64,000 nt of DNA from Bacteroidota bacterium. Its GTDB lineage: Bacteria; Bacteroidota; Bacteroidia; Flavobacteriales; Weeksellaceae. Position numbers and translations under genes: made by a program. Where the stretch lies: contig JAFAFC010000021.1 in the NCBI GenBank assembly GCA_023423715.1, forward strand, positions 1-64,000, in the 5' to 3' direction. Below are positions 58,864 through 64,000 of this stretch, in pieces. The notes under the pieces are model-generated. The model worked only from the letters and a program-made list of their open reading frames with translations. It searched no databases and was not told the DNA's origin. The first letter of the stretch is position 1, and every line of letters starts with the position of its first letter.

Positions 58864-61053
58864 TTACGCTTGTTCTGCTGGTTTGTCTCCTTCTGGTTTT
58901 GGAGCATCGCCTTCAGTTCTTGGCTTTTGTTCTGGCTTTGGCGGTCTTGGAAGAAGAACTTTTCTTGAAAGTTTCATTTTCTTACGATCATCGTAACCCA
59001 TGAATTTCACTTCAACTTCGTCGCCTTCCGCATAAGGAACTTTATCCAAACGCTTCCACTCGATTTCTGAAATATGAAGAAGACCTTCTGTACCTTTTGC
59101 AATCGCTACGAAAGCTCCGAAATCCATTACTTTCACTACTTTTCCTTTGTAAACTTCACCTACAACTGGTACGAAAGTAATTTCGTTAATTTTCGCCACG
59201 GCTGCGTTGATTTTCTCTCTGTCAACACCAGAAATTTCGATGCGTCCGATTTCACCAATTTCTTCAATTGCGATAACCGTATCCGTATCTTTTTGCATTT
59301 GTTGAATGATTTTTCCTCCAGGTCCGATTACCGCACCAATGAAGTCTTTAGGAATTTCCATCATCACCATTTTCGGAGCGTGAGGTTTCACGTCTTCTCT
59401 TGGTTCTGCAATCGTTTCTTTGATTTTTCCTAAAATATGTAATCTTCCGTCTTTTGCTTGCATTAACGCTTGTTCCATGATGTCCATAGAAAGACCTTGG
59501 ATTTTGATATCCATTTGACAAGCAGTGATTCCGTCCTCAGTTCCAGTTACTTTGAAGTCCATATCACCTAAGTGATCTTCGTCTCCTAATATATCTGAAA
59601 GAACTGTGAATTTTCCTGATTTTTCATCAGTAATTAATCCCATTGCAATACCCGAAACTGGTTTTTTGATTTGAACTCCAGCATCCATCAAAGCCAATGT
59701 ACCAGCGCAAACCGTTGCCATTGAAGATGAACCGTTAGATTCTAAAATATCTGAAACGATACGGATTGTATACGGATTTTCTTCAGGAATCATGTTTGCT
59801 AAAGCTCTTTGAGCCAAGTTACCGTGACCAACTTCTCTTCTTGAAGTTCCTCTTAACGGACGAGCTTCACCTGTTGAGAATGGTGGGAAATTATAATGTA
59901 AGAAGAATTTTTCGTCGTGGTTGGTAACAACGCTGTCTACCATGTTTGCATCTTTAACCGAACCTAAAGTTACTGCTGTTAAAGACTGTGTTTCACCTCT
60001 TGTGAAGATTGCAGAACCGTGAGCTCCTGGCAAATAATCGATTTCTGACCAAATTGGACGAATCGTTTGAGGATCACGACCATCAAGACGAACTTTTTCG
60101 TTCAAAATCATTTGACGCATCGCTTCTTTTTCCACATCGTGGTAATATACTTTTACGAAAGGCGTAACTCTCGCCAATTCTTCCTCGTCTGTATATTGAG
60201 CTAAGAAATCGTTAAGAACTGCTTTGAAGTTTTCGCCTCTTTCTTCTTTAGCAGAAGGCGTTTTAGCAACTTCATAAACTTTATCGTAAGTCTCTTTCCA
60301 AACTTTTTCACGAATTTCTTCGTCGTGAGTTTCGTGAGAATATTCTCTTTTTGGAGAAGATCCAGCTACTTTTGCAGCCAATCTTTCTTGAGCTTCAATT
60401 TGATTGATGATTTCTTTGTGCGCGAATTGGATAGCTTCCAACATTTCTTGCTCAGAAATTTCTTTCATTTCGCCCTCTACCATTACGATAGAAGATTTTG
60501 TAGCACCAACCATGATATCCAATTCAGCGTTTGCTAAATCTTCATACTTAGGGTTGATTGCTAATTTTCCGTCCAATTTTACAACTCTAACTTCAGACAT
60601 TGGTCCGTTGAAAGGAATATCTGTAATCGCGATCGCCGCAGACGCCGCTAAACCTGCTAAATCGTCAGGAATTGTTTGTCCATCGTAAGAAATTAGGGAA
60701 ATCATCACCTGAACTTCTGCGTGGAAATCTTCAGGAAATAAAGGTCTCAAAACTCTGTCAACCAAACGCATCGTCAAGATTTCTTGATCTGATGGTCTTG
60801 CTTCTCTACGGAAAAAGTTTCCAGGGATTTTTCCACCTGCGTAGAATTTTTCTCTATAATCTACTGTTAAAGGCAAAAAGTCAACGCCAGGGTTGGCTTC
60901 TTTGTTGGCTACAACGGTTGCAAGAAGCATCGTTCCGCCCAATTTTACAACAACAGAACCGTCGGCTTGTTTCGCCAATTTTCCTGTTTCAAGCGTAATT
61001 TCTCTCCCGTCTGCAAGAGTAATCAGCTCAGTGATTGCTTGTGGTGCACTCAT
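58864..61053 (-). CDS. pnp: Polyribonucleotide nucleotidyltransferase
   Basis: The 729-residue exoribonuclease has two RNase PH cores (ITLETGKLAKQADGSVVVKLG, in part; ARPLRGTSRREVGHGNLAQRAL, in part), a KH domain (DFIGAVIGPGGKIIQQMQKDTDT, in part) near residue 565 and an S1 domain (GKVVKVMDFGAFVAIAKGTEGLLHISEI, in part) near 635. The tail is Pro/Glu/Lys rich. Degrades RNA 3' to 5'. In bacteria with Ro60 and Y RNA it can be tethered by them. A -7 element TATCTTTG lies at 61127-61120. Confidence 0.97.
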   Translation of the reverse strand: MSAPQAITELITLADGREITLETGKLAKQADGSVVVKLGGTMLLATVVANKEANPGVDFLPLTVDYREKFYAGGKIPGNFFRREARPSDQEILTMRLVDRVLRPLFPEDFHAEVQVMISLISYDGQTIPDDLAGLAASAAIAITDIPFNGPMSEVRVVKLDGKLAINPKYEDLANAELDIMVGATKSSIVMVEGEMKEISEQEMLEAIQFAHKEIINQIEAQERLAAKVAGSSPKREYSHETHDEEIREKVWKETYDKVYEVAKTPSAKEERGENFKAVLNDFLAQYTDEEELARVTPFVKVYYHDVEKEAMRQMILNEKVRLDGRDPQTIRPIWSEIDYLPGAHGSAIFTRGETQSLTAVTLGSVKDANMVDSVVTNHDEKFFLHYNFPPFSTGEARPLRGTSRREVGHGNLAQRALANMIPEENPYTIRIVSDILESNGSSSMATVCAGTLALMDAGVQIKKPVSGIAMGLITDEKSGKFTVLSDILGDEDHLGDMDFKVTGTEDGITACQMDIKIQGLSMDIMEQALMQAKDGRLHILGKIKETIAEPREDVKPHAPKMVMMEIPKDFIGAVIGPGGKIIQQMQKDTDTVIAIEEIGEIGRIEISGVDREKINAAVAKINEITFVPVVGEVYKGKVVKVMDFGAFVAIAKGTEGLLHISEIEWKRLDKVPYAEGDEVEVKFMGYDDRKKMKLSRKVLLPRPPKPEQKPRTEGDAPKPEGDKPAEQA

Positions 61054-61119
61054 AAAAAATGTCTTTTGTACTCCGTATTGAGTACGTTAAATTATTTAAA
61101 CTCTTTAAATTTTCGTGGG

Positions 61120-61127
61120 CAAAGATA
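61120..61127 (-). promoter_or_regulatory. -7 promoter element of pnp
   Basis: TATCTTTG on the minus strand, about 67 bases before the pnp ATG. The 5' leader is about 60 bases. Confidence 0.6.
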
Positions 61128-61239
61128 CGGAATTTGGGCGGAATGTGAAATTTGAAAAATTGGTTTCTAAAAAATAAACATATGATAATATGCGTGAAAA
61201 ATAATGCCGTAATTTTACCAAATATGTACACTAAAGTTT

Positions 61240-61596
61240 ATGAAAACGATTTTAAATTTAGAATATCTCGGATTGTTACTGCTCGGAATTTTTGGTTTTG
61301 CACAAACAGGATGGTCTTGGTGGTGGTTTGTATGCCTATTTTTCGTTCCTGATATTTCGATGGTGGGATATTTAATAAACCCGAAAATCGGTGCATTTTT
61401 CTACAATCTTTTTCACCATTTAGGTGTTGCAGTTATGGTATTTATAGTTGGGAAATATTTTGCAATTCTAGAAGTTGAAATTGCGGGAATTATTTTGTTT
61501 TCTCACTCTGCTTTTGACAGAATTATGGGGTATGGTTTGAAATATTCTGACAGTTTTCAGAATACACACTTGGGAAAAATTGGAAAGGCGAAATAA
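61240..61596 (+). CDS. DUF4260 membrane protein
   Basis: The 118-residue protein has four hydrophobic segments and the family motifs LNLEYLGLLLLGIFGFAQTGWSWWWFVCLFFVPDISMVGYLINPKIG (in part), YNLFHHL and FSHSAFDRIMGYGLKYSD. It belongs to DUF4260, function unknown. It lies between pnp and rpsO but on the opposite strand. Confidence 0.88.
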   Translation: MKTILNLEYLGLLLLGIFGFAQTGWSWWWFVCLFFVPDISMVGYLINPKIGAFFYNLFHHLGVAVMVFIVGKYFAILEVEIAGIILFSHSAFDRIMGYGLKYSDSFQNTHLGKIGKAK

Positions 61597-61634
61597 AAAA
61601 AGCAACTCGTTTCGGAGTTGCTCTTTGTTTTTTT
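61594..61634. terminator. Bidirectional terminator between DUF4260 gene and rpsO
   Basis: AGCAACTC pairs with GAGTTGCT around GTTTCG, with A run on the left and T run on the right. Confidence 0.85.
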
Positions 61635-61644
61635 ATCGGTAAGA

Positions 61645-61914
61645 TTATTTTCTTAATCCTAATTCAGCGATAATTGCTCTATATCTGTTGATATCTTTTT
61701 TCTTAAGATAATCCAACAATCTTTTTCTTTTACCTACTAATTTTACCAATGATTTTTCAGTATTGTAGTCTTTGTGGTTTGACTTCAAATGACCTGAAAG
61801 GTGGTTAATTCTGAAAGTAAATAAAGCAACCTGTCCTTCAGCGCTTCCTGTGTCTGTTGCAGATTTACCGTGTTTTGCGAAAATTTCTGCTTTCTTTTCT
61901 GTAGTTAAGTACAT
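61645..61914 (-). CDS. rpsO: Ribosomal protein S15
   Basis: The 89-residue protein matches S15 along its length: FAKHGKSATDTGSAEGQVALFTFRINHLSGHLKSN (in part), HNTE-type KDYNTEKSLVKLVGKRKRLLDYLKKKD (in part) and YRAIIAELGLRK. Binds 16S rRNA central domain. pnp follows about 600 bases downstream on the same strand, but with its own promoter. Confidence 0.98.
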   Translation of the reverse strand: MYLTTEKKAEIFAKHGKSATDTGSAEGQVALFTFRINHLSGHLKSNHKDYNTEKSLVKLVGKRKRLLDYLKKKDINRYRAIIAELGLRK

Positions 61915-61950
61915 GCAAATATTATTTAATGATTATTATGTAACGAGCTG

Positions 61951-61981
61951 CAAAAGTACAACTAAATACAAAACCTCGCAA
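61951..61981 (-). promoter_or_regulatory. Promoter of rpsO
   Basis: On the minus strand TTG (61981-61979), 20 bases, then TACTTTTG (61958-61951), 37 bases before the ATG. Confidence 0.65.
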
Positions 61982-62064
61982 CTATTTTTTAATTCAAAAA
62001 TAAAAGTATAGAAAAAATAGTAATTTTCTATTGATAAGTATAACGAAAATCAGCCAATTGGAAC

Positions 62065-62072
62065 TATCTTTG
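62065..62072 (+). promoter_or_regulatory. -7 promoter element of the exported-protein gene
   Basis: TATCTTTG fits TAnnTTTG, 15 bases before the ATG at 62088. Confidence 0.6.
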
Positions 62073-62087
62073 CATTGAAATTACGTG

Positions 62088-62672
62088 ATGAAAAAAAATC
62101 GATTAGCTCTTGTTGTTTTGGTACTTGTCGCAGGCGGCCTGGCTGTTGCGAAAGCACAATCACTTTCCTCCAATGGAAATCTAGACGCTCAGTCTTCGGA
62201 CCTTCAACAAAAGAAGATCATTTATTTCAATCCGGAAGTTTTCCCTAACGTAGAAGAAATTAAAGATGCTACCAATACTGCATTTTTCTCTGCCGTTTCC
62301 GATAAAATTCTTTCTCTTCCCAAAAACGCGATGCTTCGTGCAGATGCGCCGGTTGAATTTGACAATATTGACGTGGAATCCATCAAAGAATATTGCAAAA
62401 ACAACAATGCTGATTTTGCGGTTGTTCCCAAAGTACAATACTTCAAAGTAGGTTTGGGCAAATACGTTTTCTCTAATCAGGTCGTAGTAAGCATGAAACT
62501 TTATGATGCTGATGGAAAATTTATCACAGAAACCAATTACGACACCTACAAAAAGAATATGCGCCTTTTAGGTTCTGCAGAAAACTCAGTTAAAGTGGGC
62601 ACCAAGGGAGCCATTACTGAAATTATTAAAAATCTAAAAAAAATCCGGAGGAGTAAAGTAGATCAATTCTAG
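62088..62672 (+). CDS. Exported protein of unknown function
   Basis: From ATG at 62088 (a GTG precedes it) the product has 194 residues with a signal peptide (MKKNRLALVVLVLVAGGLAVAKAQ). The mature part has KKIIYFNPEVFPNVEEIKDATN (in part), NADFAVVPKVQYFKVGLGKYVFSNQVVVSMKLYDADGK (in part) and a basic C-terminus, an alpha/beta periplasmic fold like lipoproteins that handle assembly, but I do not recognise the family. Precedes mgtE, which has its own promoter. Confidence 0.8.
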   Translation: MKKNRLALVVLVLVAGGLAVAKAQSLSSNGNLDAQSSDLQQKKIIYFNPEVFPNVEEIKDATNTAFFSAVSDKILSLPKNAMLRADAPVEFDNIDVESIKEYCKNNNADFAVVPKVQYFKVGLGKYVFSNQVVVSMKLYDADGKFITETNYDTYKKNMRLLGSAENSVKVGTKGAITEIIKNLKKIRRSKVDQF

Positions 62673-62729
62673 CATCAGCTACACGAGAGGACCGCAGCGT
62701 GACATTCGTTATTCTGTTTAATTAAAAGT

Positions 62730-62737
62730 AACTTTGC
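62730..62737 (+). promoter_or_regulatory. -7 promoter element of mgtE
   Basis: TAACTTTG fits TAnnTTTG, 15 bases before the TTG start at 62752. Confidence 0.6.
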
Positions 62738-62751
62738 AAAAATTCAAGCTT

Positions 62752-64000
62752 TGACTTCAAAAGAACTATTCTTCAACCCTGCCGATATTGCCGAACATCT
62801 TAGCGAACTGCCAGCAGATCAAAGGTTAATTGATTTCCTGAAGGTTCCCAAAGAATATAAGGCCGACGTTTTTTCGCATCTTGATCCCGATTTCCAGGAA
62901 GAAACCATTCGTAGTATTGGTTCTGATCAAGTTTCGGAAATTTTAAATGGAATGAGCCCGGATGACCGAACCGCTTTGTTCGAAGATTTTCCGGATGAAC
63001 TCATCAAATATTCCATCAACCACTTAAATCCTCAAGAACGCAGAATTGCCCTAAAACTTTTGGGCTATGACGCCGATTCTATTGCGCGTTTGATGACGCC
63101 GTATTACATCCAAATCCGAAAAGAATGGACCGTAAAACGTTGTTTAACGCAAATAAAAAAAGTAGGAAGCAAGGTGGAAACGATGAACCACTTGTATGTT
63201 GTTGATGAAAAAAACCGATTAATAGACGATTTAACCATCGGTGCACTCCTTCTTGCCGAAGAAGACACGTTGGTTTCCGAAATTACGGATAATCATTTTG
63301 TAGCTATCCCAACCAAAACATCTAAAGAAGATGCTGTTTCGTATTTTGAGAAGTACGACCGTACTGCGCTTCCCATCGTTACAGATGCTGGCGTCCTGGT
63401 AGGAATTGTAACTATTGACGACATCCTCGATCAAATCGAGTCACAAAACACCGAAGACATTCAAAAATTCGGTGGTTTGGAAGCACTAGATCTTCCCTAC
63501 ACGCAAACGCCACTTTCCGAAATGATTAAGAAAAGAGGCTATTGGCTTATCATTCTCTTTTTCTCCGAAATGCTTACCGCATCAGCGATGGGTTATTTCG
63601 AAGACGAAATTCAGAAAGCGGTAGTTCTTGCTCTTTTTGTTCCATTAATTATTTCCAGTGGAGGAAATTCTGGTTCGCAAGCCGCAACCTTAATTATTCG
63701 TGCCATGGCACTGCAAGAAATCTCATTGAAAGATTGGTGGTACGTCATGAAAAAGGAAATCTTAACCGGAATTTTTCTAGGTGGAATCTTAGGCTGTATC
63801 GGTTTTTTACGAATTATGGTTTGGCATGAACTCGGAATTTTTGATTATGGAGTACATTGGCAATTTGTCGGTTTAAGCGTGGGCGTTTCCTTAATCGCCA
63901 TTGTGTTATGGGGTACAATTTCAGGATCGATGGTTCCATTTATACTGAAGAAGCTCAATCTTGACCCCGCAACCTCATCTGCACCATTTGTAGCAACTTT
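62752..64000 (+). CDS. mgtE: MgtE-type magnesium transporter, 3' end cut by window edge
   Basis: The 416 visible codons start with TTG (LTSKELFFNPADIAEHL), the only reasonable start after the promoter at 62730. Seen: MgtE N-terminal domain (SDQVSEILNGMSPDDRTALFEDFPDEL, in part), paired CBS domains (YVVDEKNRLIDDLTIGALLLAEEDT, in part; YDRTALPIVTDAGVLVGIVTIDDILD, in part) and the membrane part with SSGGNSGSQAATLIIRAMAL and LKKLNLDPATSSAPFVAT. Mg2+ channel gated by Mg2+ at the CBS domains. About 35 residues are missing. Confidence 0.95.

Noticed and set aside
1..64000. CRISPR array, prophage, integrase or insertion sequence
   Set aside because: No regularly spaced identical repeats, transposase, integrase or phage structural genes were seen anywhere in the window.

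Overview
The window reads as chromosomal DNA of a flavobacterium (Bacteroidota, Flavobacteriales, probably Weeksellaceae or a close relative). The support is: AT-rich sequence, promoters of the Bacteroidota type (TAnnTTTG at -7, often with TTG about 20 bases upstream) instead of -35/-10 boxes, almost no Shine-Dalgarno sequences, a SusCDEF-type starch locus, a type IX secretion C-terminal domain, and flavobacterial families such as DUF4256, DUF4258 and DUF4260. No phage, transposase or CRISPR array was seen.

Layout. 1-5110: branched-chain amino acid operon ilvE-ilvD-ilvB-ilvN on the minus strand, preceded by a promoter, an 18-codon isoleucine-rich leader peptide and a terminator/antiterminator. 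5227-17725: minus-strand maltodextrin/starch locus (susC, susD, two SusE/F-like lipoproteins, GH97 alpha-glucosidase, GH13 amylase, MFS sugar transporter). 18046-20644: metG and an Mpo1-like membrane protein. 20706-28665: an AraC-regulated MFS/HlyD/TolC efflux system, a methyltransferase and the NAD(P)HX repair enzyme. 28827-41662: mscL, serA plus a small HAD phosphatase, a secreted asparaginase-like hydrolase, tsaE, ald, tyrA behind a tyrosine-rich leader peptide and attenuator, sdaA, yceI behind an FNR-type box, glk, an outer-membrane barrel and fhs.

42155-51001 is the most unusual part: an RNA-repair and RNA-quality-control cluster. It holds a WYL regulator, the RNA ligase RtcB, two RlaP-type nucleotidyltransferases, a tRNA-like Y RNA, a second Y-RNA-like hairpin and the Ro60 (TROVE) protein. 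Three copies of the dyad CGCA-N7-TGCG lie upstream of the WYL operon, rtcB and the Y RNA/Ro60 unit. The last two share about 85 bp of near-identical promoter sequence. I infer one WYL-controlled regulon in which RtcB seals RNA ends, RlaP enzymes modify them, and Ro60 with its tRNA-mimicking Y RNA presents damaged RNA. pnp, often a partner of Ro60 and Y RNA, lies 8 kb away.

51056-64000: a TfoX-domain protein, acyl-CoA dehydrogenase, DUF4256 and ankyrin proteins, a TPR gene split by a T9 frameshift, a 1116-residue type IX secreted protein flanked by a copy of the pnp 3' end, pnp, DUF4260, rpsO, an exported protein and mgtE (cut by the window edge).

All assignments come from reading the sequence and remembered family features; no database search was run.
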